This document shows, piece after piece, positions 24,726 to 33,165 of a DNA stretch of 36,508 nucleotides. The notes under the pieces are model-generated. The model was not told the origin of the DNA. It searched no databases and saw only the letters and a list, made by a program, of their open reading frames with translations. The stretch comes from Planctomycetota bacterium (lineage in GTDB: Bacteria; Planctomycetota; Planctomycetia; Pirellulales; Pirellulaceae): contig CAUJKA010000301.1 in the NCBI GenBank assembly GCA_963204965.1, positions 1 to 36,508 of the forward strand, written 5' to 3'. The position numbers and the translations under genes are program-made. Each line of letters starts with the position of its first letter. Position 1 is the stretch's first letter.

Positions 24726-27302
24726 ATGAGTCGTCCAAAAAACATCGTTATATTCTCAGATGGTACTGGCAATAGCGGGGCAAAGTTTCGCGGCACTAAC
24801 GTTTGGCGTCTGTTCGAAGCATTGGAGGTCAATTCCACTTCGGCAACCGCTGATGGTCTTGAGAAGGTTGGTACCTCAGCCCCAACGAACACGCTAGACA
24901 TTGAGACATATGCTAAATCCGATAACTGGGATCAGATAGCGCTCTACGACGATGGTGTTGGCACCAGTAGCTTCAAGCCGCTAAAGATCATAGGAGGCGC
25001 ATTTGGTTGGGGGATCTCGGCCAATCTCGAAAGAATGTATCGATTTCTAATTCGCCATTACGAACCAGGCGATCGTATCTATTTGTTCGGATTCAGTCGA
25101 GGCGCGTTCACGATACGCACTCTCTCAAATATTCTCTGGTACTGCGGATTGCCTAGTCGGAATGGATTGACACCGGACGGGATAGGTAATGCCGCTAAAC
25201 TAGCAATCAGCTCCTACAAGAACCGCGTCCAGGGTGATCGGGAGAAAGGGGAACCCAGCGATCTGCGCTCTGCGATTACTAAAGACGGAGGGCATTCCAA
25301 TGTACCGATATGGTTTATCGGCGCTTGGGACACGGTCGATGCGGTTGGCCTGCCCTTTGATGAAATGACGGAAGCCTTTTCGTGGTTGATGCCTTTGCGG
25401 TTAGGCGAAAGTATGCATCGTTCACGCGATGATGACAAAGACCTCGAGCAGATTCATGAAGATGATCTGCACCCACTCGTTCAGCATGCCTATCATGCGA
25501 TGGCCATCGATGATCGACGCTATACATTTCATCCGATGTTGTTCCAAGATCGTTTTCCGGTTGGTTGTAGCAATGCTGGAGAGCTTAAGCCAATCGCTGC
25601 TGGTGATAATCCTAAGTTACGCCAAGTCTGGTTTGCAGGTATGCACTCCAACGTTGGTGGCGGATATCCACAAGACTCGCTTTCGTTAGTTTCATTGCAG
25701 TGGATGCTCAATAGGATTGAACAGTCGGCGGAGGGAGGTGAAAAACTCAGGTTCACCAACTTGGTCGAAGATTATCAACGCGACGCCGATCCACATGGCC
25801 GAATTTACGACTCGCGAACTGGTACTGGTTTGTTCTATCGGTATCGACCCCGTTCAATTGAGAAATTGCACAAGAGCTACGGTTGCCACTGCGAGCCTAG
25901 AATTCACTGGTCTGTACTTGAACGCATCAAGGCGCGCGTTGACCACTACCTGCCATCGATGATTCCAAAGGTATACGAAATTGAAGTACCCGAGCAACCT
26001 GCATTCACTTCCCAAAAGCAGGTTTTGCCATCCGTTGATAGTTTAAAGGAGGTTGCGGAAAAGGATGCGGAGAAAACGGATGATAATGGAAAAGTGAAAG
26101 TGGTGGCAGAGAGCCGCTATAATGCTCAGCAGTCAGCAGAGAATCATCTGATGGTGGGGCGATGGCAGTACTGGCTATTTGTTATTTTCTTCATAAGCAT
26201 CATCTTCATGGGGTGGTGGGGCAAAGGCAAAGCGCTACGGCCGAATAACGCAATACTCCCCGAGTCTCATTCGTATGAGTCCGCAATTCTCGACCTCATA
26301 AGCGCCATCGCGCCCAGCTTCATAACCCCCGGAATCGACTCGTTTCGAAATATGCCTGGTAGTGTCTCCGTTGCGTTTGCAATCCTGCTGTTCCTATGGT
26401 CTTGGAGCGGCGTGATTGTCCAGAGCATTCAGTCGATCAATTGGGACGCTTGGAATCTGAGTTTTAAGAGCAATTCTGGATTGGCCCCCGAAGTCATCAG
26501 CGTTCCACCCTTTTCCCAAGACATGAAGGAATCGCTCCTAAAGAGATACTTGCATAGTAGCCAAGGCGCGAGCGGAGTTGGAAAGGCAATGCGTTTCATT
26601 TGGAAGCCTATCGTCAAGTTGTTCTGGATTCCAGAGGGTGTTCATCTAGCGGCGGCTAAGTTAGTAAAGCTCGTTGGCGCTAGGTGGCTTGATAAATGGA
26701 TCGATCTCTTCAATTGGATTCTCGCGCCAAAAATTGTTTGGTTCATCGTAATCCTCTTTTTCGTTGTAGCAGGCTTCCGAATTTCTTGGAGTATGCGACT
26801 GGCTTCTGAAACGACCAATGCAGCCGAAGTAAAACTCGACTCAGAAAATACTCAGTCCAAGAGCACCGATTCGACAAAGGTTGAATCCAAGACTGTTGAA
26901 AAAGTCTCTATGGACAGTCGCAAGTTCACATTTGATACGCGCGATCCGATGGACGACAGCGGTTTCAACGTTCTAAAAGGCGAGCGATATGTCGTCAAAG
27001 TGAATATCGAACGGTCTGTGCCTTGGAAAGATGGTAGTTTGCCAGCATCTCCAACGGGTACCTTGCACGGAAGTTGGGTGCATGGAATATCCGTTCCGGT
27101 ACGACGTTCGATTCCTCATCCCTACTTTTTTCTTATGGCTTCAATCGGTCCCAAGAACTCAATCTTAGTCCCGATAGGAGATGGAAACAGCTTTGTTGCC
27201 AAAGCCGATGGTCGGCTGTACTTTTTTGTAAACGACGGACCGGCCGACTGGATCTACGAGAACAATGTAGGTACAGCAGAAATCGAAATCACTCGTTTCT
27301 AG
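24726..27302 (+). CDS. DUF2235 (Tle1-like) alpha/beta hydrolase with three membrane segments
   Basis: The product has 858 residues. The DUF2235 domain covers about 4-410: NIVIFSDGTGN at 6-16, the nucleophile elbow GFSRGAF at 122-128 (Ser124), Asp in WDTVDAVG at 201-208, and the His-containing GMHSNVGGGYP at 305-315. This is the fold of the type VI lipase effector Tle1, with an intact Ser/Asp/His set, so a phospholipase or esterase activity is likely. Unlike soluble effectors, it carries transmembrane segments at about 479-498, 546-567 and 668-686. A C-terminal domain of about 170 residues (690-858) follows, with beta-rich character and a final FFVNDGPADWIYENN. There is no signal peptide and no VgrG, PAAR or immunity gene nearby. 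It is therefore more likely a resident membrane-bound lipase than a secreted toxin. The substrate is unknown. Confidence 0.9.
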   Translation: MSRPKNIVIFSDGTGNSGAKFRGTNVWRLFEALEVNSTSATADGLEKVGTSAPTNTLDIETYAKSDNWDQIALYDDGVGTSSFKPLKIIGGAFGWGISANLERMYRFLIRHYEPGDRIYLFGFSRGAFTIRTLSNILWYCGLPSRNGLTPDGIGNAAKLAISSYKNRVQGDREKGEPSDLRSAITKDGGHSNVPIWFIGAWDTVDAVGLPFDEMTEAFSWLMPLRLGESMHRSRDDDKDLEQIHEDDLHPLVQHAYHAMAIDDRRYTFHPMLFQDRFPVGCSNAGELKPIAAGDNPKLRQVWFAGMHSNVGGGYPQDSLSLVSLQWMLNRIEQSAEGGEKLRFTNLVEDYQRDADPHGRIYDSRTGTGLFYRYRPRSIEKLHKSYGCHCEPRIHWSVLERIKARVDHYLPSMIPKVYEIEVPEQPAFTSQKQVLPSVDSLKEVAEKDAEKTDDNGKVKVVAESRYNAQQSAENHLMVGRWQYWLFVIFFISIIFMGWWGKGKALRPNNAILPESHSYESAILDLISAIAPSFITPGIDSFRNMPGSVSVAFAILLFLWSWSGVIVQSIQSINWDAWNLSFKSNSGLAPEVISVPPFSQDMKESLLKRYLHSSQGASGVGKAMRFIWKPIVKLFWIPEGVHLAAAKLVKLVGARWLDKWIDLFNWILAPKIVWFIVILFFVVAGFRISWSMRLASETTNAAEVKLDSENTQSKSTDSTKVESKTVEKVSMDSRKFTFDTRDPMDDSGFNVLKGERYVVKVNIERSVPWKDGSLPASPTGTLHGSWVHGISVPVRRSIPHPYFFLMASIGPKNSILVPIGDGNSFVAKADGRLYFFVNDGPADWIYENNVGTAEIEITRF

Positions 27303-27314
27303 CGCTCACGCCAC

Positions 27315-27344
27315 ATCGCGCGGATGATACTTCCTCCGCGCGAT
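27315..27344. terminator. Bidirectional terminator hairpin between the DUF2235 gene and xylA
   Basis: ATCGCGCGGA (27315-27324) and TCCGCGCGAT (27335-27344) form a perfect, GC-rich 10-bp stem with a 10-base loop. It sits in the 101-bp gap between convergent genes, 12 bp past the DUF2235 stop. Neither side has a strong U-run, but the position and symmetry fit a shared terminator. Confidence 0.7.
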
Positions 27345-27403
27345 TCTCGATCGCTACTAAATCCCCGATCGAAGCGAAAATGTTCGGGGAAAGCCTTATC
27401 GAA

Positions 27404-28714
27404 CTACAGATACTGATTGATCAGGTTCTCAAGGTATTCTTGACGTCCGCTGGCGTTAGGAGCTGCTTCACCTTTATCGAGCATATACTTCTCGAGCGAT
27501 GCAAGACTTTCTTGGCCAGCTTCAACACGGCGACCGAGGTCGGTGTCCCAGCTTCCATAACGTTCCTTGACGAATTGATCGAGGACTCCATCGGCTCGAA
27601 TCGCGGCAGCGATTTTCAGACCACGAGCAAATGCGTCCATTCCGCCGACGTGTGCGTGGAATAGATCAACAGGCTCGAAGCTCTCGCGTCGGACCTTGGC
27701 GTCAAAATTCACGCCACCGGTGGTCAGTCCACCATGCTTGAGAATCGCCAGCATGCATTGCGTCGTCAGGTAATAGTCTGTTGGGAACTGATCAGTATCC
27801 CAACCCAAAAGTAGGTCGCCGGTGTTTGCATCGATCGATCCAAGCACACCTTGATGACCAGCGTAGTCCAGTTCGTGCATCATGGTGTGACCAGCCAGAG
27901 TCGCATGGTTGGTTTCGATGTTCAGCTTGAAGTGTTCTTTGAGGTCATACGCTCGTAGGAAGTTCAGGCACGCTGCCGCATCGGAGTCGTACTGATGTTT
28001 GGTGGGCTCTTTCGGCTTCGGCTCGATCAGGAACGGACCACTGAAGTTGATCTGTTTGGCGTAGTCGACGGCCATGTGGAAAAAGCGAGCCAGATGGTCG
28101 AGCTCGCGCTTCATGTCCGTGTTGTACAAGTTTTGATAACCTTCTCGACCGCCCCAGAAAACGTAGTTCTCGCCGCCAAGCATCTTGGTGACTTCTAAGC
28201 ACTTCTTGACTTGTCCGGCAGCGTAGGCAAACACATCCAAGTTGCAGCTAGTCGCTGCCCCGTGCATGAAGCGTGGGTTGCTAAATAGGTTTGCAGTGCC
28301 CCAAAGCAACTTCACTCCGGTTGCGTCTTGATGTTCCTTCAACGACTTAGCGATGCGATCAAAGTTCTTGTGGGACTCGGCCAGTGAGTTACCTTCAGGA
28401 GCTACATCGCGATCGTGGAAGGCGTAAAAGGGAGCTTGAAGCTTGGTGAAGATTTCAAAGGCAACTTCGACTCGTCGTAGAGCGTTGTCCAAGCTATTGC
28501 TTCCGTCGTCCCAAGGTCGAACTGCTGTGCCTGGTCCGAAGGGGTCTCCACCGGTTCCTCGCATTGTGTGCCAATAGACCACGCTGAATCGCATGTGGTC
28601 CTTCATCGACTTGCCTTCTACCAATCCATCAGGATTGTACCATCGAAATGCTAGTGGGTTCTTGCTCTTGGGGCCTTCGTATTCGATGCGGGTGATTTCT
28701 GGAAATTGCGCCAT
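27404..28714 (-). CDS. xylA: Xylose isomerase, class II
   Basis: The product has 436 residues, the usual length of the long class II enzymes. It converts D-xylose to D-xylulose (and D-glucose to D-fructose) in the cytoplasm using two divalent metal ions. The catalytic pair is in FYAFHDRD (His100, Asp103); VFWGGREGY lies at 185-193; the metal-binding region [13 protein letters not shown] starts at Glu231; later ligands lie in [12 protein letters not shown] and GSIDANTGD. All key residues are intact. No xylulokinase, xylose transporter or regulator is adjacent, so it is a stand-alone gene here. The Shine-Dalgarno is weak. The identification is secure. Confidence 0.98.
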   Translation of the reverse strand: MAQFPEITRIEYEGPKSKNPLAFRWYNPDGLVEGKSMKDHMRFSVVYWHTMRGTGGDPFGPGTAVRPWDDGSNSLDNALRRVEVAFEIFTKLQAPFYAFHDRDVAPEGNSLAESHKNFDRIAKSLKEHQDATGVKLLWGTANLFSNPRFMHGAATSCNLDVFAYAAGQVKKCLEVTKMLGGENYVFWGGREGYQNLYNTDMKRELDHLARFFHMAVDYAKQINFSGPFLIEPKPKEPTKHQYDSDAAACLNFLRAYDLKEHFKLNIETNHATLAGHTMMHELDYAGHQGVLGSIDANTGDLLLGWDTDQFPTDYYLTTQCMLAILKHGGLTTGGVNFDAKVRRESFEPVDLFHAHVGGMDAFARGLKIAAAIRADGVLDQFVKERYGSWDTDLGRRVEAGQESLASLEKYMLDKGEAAPNASGRQEYLENLINQYL

Positions 28715-28953
28715 GTTTATCTGCTTGGATCTAACGAGGAGAAAAGTGGGTGGAAGGTTGAATGCGAAGCGTCGTCGATGTTCGACTAACGCAGATTGGC
28801 AGTCGCGTTTTTTGCAGATGCCGATTAGCTATTGTTGTAACGAACTCATCGACATTCTCCAGGGGTTAGAGCGGTAATCCTACGATGCAATTGCTGAAAT
28901 TAGTCCAGCGCCGGTATTCGAATCGGGGTCATACCTGAACAACTCAAATGCAC

Positions 28954-28959
28954 TATAAT
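28954..28959 (+). promoter_or_regulatory. Candidate -10 element upstream of ruvC
   Basis: A perfect TATAAT lies 51 bp before the ruvC GTG. The expected -35 window (about 28931-28936) reads ATACCT, a poor match, so this is suggestive only. The rest of the 295-bp gap between xylA and ruvC shows no gene. Confidence 0.35.
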
Positions 28960-29009
28960 CTTGGCTGATTCATGTCACGAAGGCAGTTGATGGAGGGAGT
29001 CTTGTCTAG

Positions 29010-29510
29010 GTGAGCTTGCGAATACTAGGGATTGATCCAGCTTTAGGAACGACAGGGTACGGAGTCATCGAAGTCGAAGGCACCGCCATTCGACTGATCG
29101 ATGCAGGTGTCGTGCGCAGTGACTCGAAGACAGCGCTCGAAATGCGGCTGGTTGAGATATTTGACGGCATCTGTGAGATTATTGACGACCTGCGACCCAA
29201 TTGCATGGCGATCGAGGAGCTCTACTCGCATTACGATCGACCAACCACCGCAATCCTCATGGGTCACGCTCGTGGTGCGATCTTCTTAGCCGCGGCTAAA
29301 CGTGACCTTCAAGTCTTTCCCTATCCGGCTACAAAAATCAAGAAGACGTTGACTGGCAATGGGCATGCTCCCAAGGCTCAAATGCAAATGGCTATCAAAC
29401 TGCAGTTGAATCTGAAGAAGTTTCCTGAGCCGGCTGACGTAGCCGACGCGCTAGCCATCGCACTCACACATCATCACCACCGCGCAGTCAACGCAATACT
29501 CGATTTATAG
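29010..29510 (+). CDS. ruvC: Crossover junction endodeoxyribonuclease RuvC
   Basis: The product has 166 residues, the normal length. RuvC cuts Holliday junctions symmetrically in recombinational repair, acting with the RuvAB branch-migration motor. The catalytic acidic residues are intact: Asp9 in GIDPALGTTGYGV, Glu69 in AIEELYSHY, and Asp143/Asp146 in PADVADALAIA. The start is GTG at 29010, chosen because GGAGGGAG lies about ten bases upstream and no in-frame ATG fits the N-terminal beta-strand. ruvA follows after 14 bp on the same strand, so the two form an operon. Confidence 0.97.
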   Translation: MSLRILGIDPALGTTGYGVIEVEGTAIRLIDAGVVRSDSKTALEMRLVEIFDGICEIIDDLRPNCMAIEELYSHYDRPTTAILMGHARGAIFLAAAKRDLQVFPYPATKIKKTLTGNGHAPKAQMQMAIKLQLNLKKFPEPADVADALAIALTHHHHRAVNAILDL

Positions 29511-29524
29511 GTTCAATTGCAACG

Positions 29525-30154
29525 ATGATCACCAAGATTCAAGGCAAGCTTGTCGAACTGTCCGACGAAGCGGCTACTTTGGCAATTCCTCCGATGGAAT
29601 ATGAGGTGCTGATTGCCGATTACGCGCGTCGGCATTTGCAAAGCCAAATGAACAAAGAGATCCAATTGCACACCATACATTACATGGACGGTAACGTGAC
29701 CAGCGGAGGCCGGTTGACTCCGCGGCTCGTGGGTTTCTTGAGCATTCCCGAGCGAGAATTTTTTGAATTGGTTTGCTCCGTAGACGGAGTTGGAGTGAAG
29801 AAGGCGCTGCGAGCGATGACACAGCCCGTGCAAGACATTGCCATCATGATCGAACAACAGGATGCCAAGGGACTTTCGACGCTTCCCGGCGTCGGCCCGG
29901 CGACGGCCGAACGAATCATTGCCAAGCTACGTCGCAAGATGCCCAAGTTCGCCTTGATGGTTCGCCGCGAAACACCGGCAGGAGTAACTCAGGCAGACGG
30001 AGTCATCGAGGACACTTACCAAGCGCTGTTGGCGTTGGGTCACGCCGAGTCCGATGCGCGGCAGTTGATCGAATCGGCTTTAGCTAGCGGCGGAAAATTC
30101 AAAGACGTCGAATCGTTGCTGCAATCGATCTACAAGCGTCAGTTCGGCGGTTAG
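29525..30154 (+). CDS. ruvA: Holliday junction branch migration protein RuvA
   Basis: The product has 209 residues. The N-terminal OB fold ([19 protein letters not shown]...) is followed by two helix-hairpin-helix motifs, [13 protein letters not shown] (about 86-98) and [13 protein letters not shown] (about 119-131). A C-terminal domain that contacts RuvB follows (about 160-205, [19 protein letters not shown]). RuvA tetramers bind the junction and load the RuvB ATPase. ruvB is not next to it; after the stop comes a 346-bp intergenic stretch and a gene on the other strand. The Shine-Dalgarno is weak, so translation may be coupled to ruvC. Confidence 0.97.
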   Translation: MITKIQGKLVELSDEAATLAIPPMEYEVLIADYARRHLQSQMNKEIQLHTIHYMDGNVTSGGRLTPRLVGFLSIPEREFFELVCSVDGVGVKKALRAMTQPVQDIAIMIEQQDAKGLSTLPGVGPATAERIIAKLRRKMPKFALMVRRETPAGVTQADGVIEDTYQALLALGHAESDARQLIESALASGGKFKDVESLLQSIYKRQFGG

Positions 30155-30500
30155 AGGTTTTTGTAGCAAGTGCGTTACGCACTCGCACTGGCAAAGATGT
30201 AGTGCCTAAATAGGCATCCCAGGAACCAAAAGAGAGAAAAACGCAGAGGCGCGGAGATCGCATAGAATTAACGTCACGCGATATTCTGGACGAACTCAAC
30301 CTACAGCGTCAACAAGGAAGCCAAATTCAGTTTCTTCAGTAACCTCATCATCTTTCTCAGCGAACTACGCGCCTCTGCGTTTTGCTTCTCCTCTTTCTCC
30401 ACTTGGTTGTAGTGGCGAGAGAGACAAAGAACTTGCGTATTGTGAAACAGCAGTTTGCTAAACTGAATGTAACGCTGTTCAAGGCGTTACTGATTCTGTA
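30155..30500. other. 346-bp intergenic region with several inverted repeats
   Basis: No gene is seen. Just past ruvA are AGTGCGTTACGCACT (30169-30183, 7-bp arms around one central base) and TGCCTAAATAGGCA (30203-30216). Either could help end the ruvCA transcript. Beyond them lies the long-range 16-bp inverted repeat listed separately. Confidence 0.6.
30238..30383. repeat. 16-bp perfect inverted repeat, dispersed-repeat-like
   Basis: AAAACGCAGAGGCGCG (30238-30253) is exactly complementary to CGCGCCTCTGCGTTTT (30368-30383), 114 bases apart. Purine-rich sequence outside the left arm and pyrimidine-rich sequence outside the right arm extend the symmetry imperfectly. The ACGCAGAGGCGC core recurs, to my recollection, in intergenic repeats of planctomycetes and other bacteria. 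The 146-bp unit between ruvA and the ligase gene could be a non-autonomous repeat element. Confidence 0.7.
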
Positions 30501-31898
30501 CTAAGCGTTAATTGGTTCGGGGACGATCATTTGGCCGTTAGCGGCAAACGAGCCGATGAATTGGCGGCGAACGGCTAGCACTGCTCCGAAGCTTGTGTAG
30601 ACAATGCCATTCTCGATCGACGAGAACGACACTTCGTGGAAGGCCATTTGGATGAGGTGAACGCTGGTTACACAAATGGCTATGAGCCCGATGCCGCGAG
30701 CCCACGGAGGAATGCTCGTCGTTCGCCAAACTCGCCAGCTCTCTCGCAACCAAGCAATCACCAAGACACCGTAGAGCGTAAAGCCGACGATCCCAAGATC
30801 GACTAGCAGACTCAAATAGCTATTGTGATGCACGTAGTTACGAATCGATTCGCAACGGATGTCGGTCGATCGGTCGCTCAAGAACGGTTGGTTGGCTACG
30901 TTGAATTGATTGAAACCAAATCCAGCGATTGGACGCTGCTTGATCATCTCGATTGAAACATACGCGAAGGCAGCACGCATGTAGGTGCTCTCTCGCGTCT
31001 CGGCGGCCGAATACTCACGCTTGAACGCGACCAAGTGTGGTCCGAGAATCAGACCACCCAAAATTCCGGCCATGGCACCACTGACAATCAAGCCGCGTCG
31101 AACTGTCCCCTTCAAGCACAAGACAACAACCAAGCCAACAACTGCGATTAAGCCCATCCATACACTTCGCGTGTAGGTGACCCCAACTGCGATCATGATC
31201 AACGGCAGAGTTGCCAGCGAAAAGATCCAACGCGTGTGCCACCGTGGCCTCAACCAAATGGTGTATACGAAGATGACGATCAAGCTGGCCAGCAGACAGA
31301 CTCCCAGTCGAACAGATTGAAGCATGGGACCGCGAGCTCGACCAAAGTGGATGCTCAACGTGGGATCGCTAATGTACTTGGGGAAGACTAAGCTCCACAC
31401 CTTGGCGACTTCAAGCACTGCAGTAACGGACAGATACAAGCTGGCGATTGCGATGATCCAAAACGATGGTCGCAGATCTTTGAATTCAATCTTGGCGCTA
31501 CGAACCATGAAGTAAACGGCCAATGGAACCCCGTAGCCGTTCACCAAATGCATCAGCGTGTGTGGCTGTGAAGGTTGAACCGAACCAAGCGGTTGATTCA
31601 GCGTTCGAGCGGTGAGCCACAGGAAGAAAAGTAGAGCAATATAGTCGACTGTTTCAAGTGGCAAGAGCTGAACTTTGCCCTGTTTGTAGGCTAGCAGAAA
31701 CGTAACTGCCATTGTCAAGATAGTGACGCGATCTACTGTGATGGCTAATCCCGCAGCACGAAATGAAATGTACTCGGGCGGAAGGCAAGATGTCGCCACT
31801 AAGAACACGACTGCCACGGTTACCACCGAAGCTCGACTAACTGCAATACCGCCCCACACTGCAATGGCAGGGAATAGAGCTAGGGCGAGCAGTTCCAT
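30501..31898 (-). CDS. O-antigen ligase/polymerase-like membrane protein (Wzy_C family)
   Basis: The product has 465 residues with about 11-12 hydrophobic helices spread over 1-445. Wzy_C/O-antigen-ligase marks are present: RARGPML (187-193), TYTRSVWMG (241-249), RPIAGFGFNQF (322-332) and HHNSYLSLLVDLGIVGF (357-373). Such proteins join or polymerise polysaccharide chains on lipid carriers at the outer face of the cytoplasmic membrane. The divergent deacetylase and glycosyltransferase genes support an exopolysaccharide or LPS role. The start has no clear ribosome binding site. Polymerase (Wzy) and ligase (WaaL) cannot be told apart from sequence alone. Confidence 0.88.
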   Translation of the reverse strand: MELLALALFPAIAVWGGIAVSRASVVTVAVVFLVATSCLPPEYISFRAAGLAITVDRVTILTMAVTFLLAYKQGKVQLLPLETVDYIALLFFLWLTARTLNQPLGSVQPSQPHTLMHLVNGYGVPLAVYFMVRSAKIEFKDLRPSFWIIAIASLYLSVTAVLEVAKVWSLVFPKYISDPTLSIHFGRARGPMLQSVRLGVCLLASLIVIFVYTIWLRPRWHTRWIFSLATLPLIMIAVGVTYTRSVWMGLIAVVGLVVVLCLKGTVRRGLIVSGAMAGILGGLILGPHLVAFKREYSAAETRESTYMRAAFAYVSIEMIKQRPIAGFGFNQFNVANQPFLSDRSTDIRCESIRNYVHHNSYLSLLVDLGIVGFTLYGVLVIAWLRESWRVWRTTSIPPWARGIGLIAICVTSVHLIQMAFHEVSFSSIENGIVYTSFGAVLAVRRQFIGSFAANGQMIVPEPINA

Positions 31899-32209
31899 AG
31901 TTGAGGCTTGTGAATGTTCAGCAATGTAGAGACCATCAGATTTGAAATCTTAGGTCGCAGTTTGACTATCGCTTGATGTAGTTCCCATTTGCCAAGAATG
32001 CTCCGATTTCGTTGACCGCACAATCGCTATAGAACTAGCCAACGCGATTTACAGATAGTGCATTGCCGTGATTTACCGACGTCGTAGGCCGAGAAATCGT
32101 TACAGGCAGTTCAAACGTCTCTCCTTTTACCTCTTGCGGAAGTCCGCAGTTGTTTTTGAGCCCTTCTACCTCCTGTTGCGTCCTAACGTTTAGCTGACAT
32201 GGAGCAAAA
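31899..32209. other. 311-bp divergent intergenic region
   Basis: It separates the ligase-like gene (minus) from the deacetylase gene (plus) and should hold both promoters. I find no strong promoter, hairpin or small gene. Confidence 0.45.
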
Positions 32210-33151
32210 TTGCTTTGCCCAACTTTTGATGGCGACTACCCGTGTTGGTCCTCAGCTATGCCGCTGCGAAACTCTGCAATTTGGCTTTATCGACAGATGA
32301 CTGCGCGGTCGCGCCGTCGTTTGATGGAGCAATTGCGAGCCCAGGAACAAATGCCAATTGCCGTTTTGTTCTATCACCGCGTTGCAGATCATGGGGCAAC
32401 TCCATGGACGATCAGTTCTAGCGACTTCAAGCGACACCTCGATTGGCTTCAGCAACGCTACAAGATCGTCTCGTTGGGCGAGGCTCAGCGTCGCATACGA
32501 GCCAAGAGCAACGACGAATTCACTGTAGCGATCACTTTTGACGATGGCTACGCAGAGAACTGTCAAACGGCATTACCGGAGTTGGTCAGCCGCAATCTGC
32601 CCGTGACCTACTTTGTCACAACTGACTTCATGGGCAAGCAACGTCCATTTCGACACGATATCGAATTGGGTCTGACTTTGCCTACCAACAACTGGGACGA
32701 GATGCGATACTTCGCAAGCCAGGGTGTTGATATTGGTGCTCATACGAAGTCGCATTGCGATGTGGGAGCGATCCGTGATGAGGTCCTATTGCGCAAAGAA
32801 CTGATCGGAAGTATTCAGCATGTCGAATCCGAGCTGAATACAAAGTGCCGCTACTTTGCATTTCCTTACGGTCGTCCCAATAACATGTCTCAAGCTGCCT
32901 TGGACATGTTGCAACAGCATGGTATCGAAGGAATGTGCAGTGCCTACGGCGCTCTGAATTGGCCAGGCGCGAAAGGCTTTCACATTCGCCGCATCCACGG
33001 TGACCCAGGATTGGAACGTCTGAAGAACTGGCTAACTTTGGATCATCGTCATCTAGTGGATCCATCGATCTTGCCGTTTGTCGAACCAGAATTCAAATCT
33101 GAACCCGAACCCGAATTGCATGTGGGCGACTCCGCCCCTTCGATTCATTGA
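32210..33151 (+). CDS. Polysaccharide deacetylase (NodB fold)
   Basis: The product has 313 residues using the TTG at 32210, which has GGAG five bases upstream. The next in-frame ATG at 32258 has no ribosome binding site, so the rare start is preferred. The carbohydrate esterase 4 domain lies at about 48-290: YHRV at 55-58, TFDDGY at 109-114 (Asp111, Asp112), the metal-binding GAHTKSH at 176-182 (His178, His182), and FAFPYGRPNN later. It should remove N- or O-acetyl groups from a polysaccharide. There is no signal peptide, so it may act in the cytoplasm or at the membrane. A short acidic tail (EPEFKSEPEPE) follows the domain. The glycosyltransferase gene begins 14 bp downstream, so the two are an operon. 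Confidence 0.92.
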   Translation: MLCPTFDGDYPCWSSAMPLRNSAIWLYRQMTARSRRRLMEQLRAQEQMPIAVLFYHRVADHGATPWTISSSDFKRHLDWLQQRYKIVSLGEAQRRIRAKSNDEFTVAITFDDGYAENCQTALPELVSRNLPVTYFVTTDFMGKQRPFRHDIELGLTLPTNNWDEMRYFASQGVDIGAHTKSHCDVGAIRDEVLLRKELIGSIQHVESELNTKCRYFAFPYGRPNNMSQAALDMLQQHGIEGMCSAYGALNWPGAKGFHIRRIHGDPGLERLKNWLTLDHRHLVDPSILPFVEPEFKSEPEPELHVGDSAPSIH

Positions 33152-33165
33152 TACTCGGAATTGCT

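Noticed and set aside
24726..27302. Interpretation of the DUF2235 protein as a type VI secretion effector
   Set aside because: The fold fits, but three membrane segments and the lack of any secretion or immunity gene nearby argue against it.
27074..27664. 196-codon plus-strand frame
   Set aside because: It overlaps the end of the DUF2235 gene in another frame, crosses the terminator hairpin and runs antisense into xylA.
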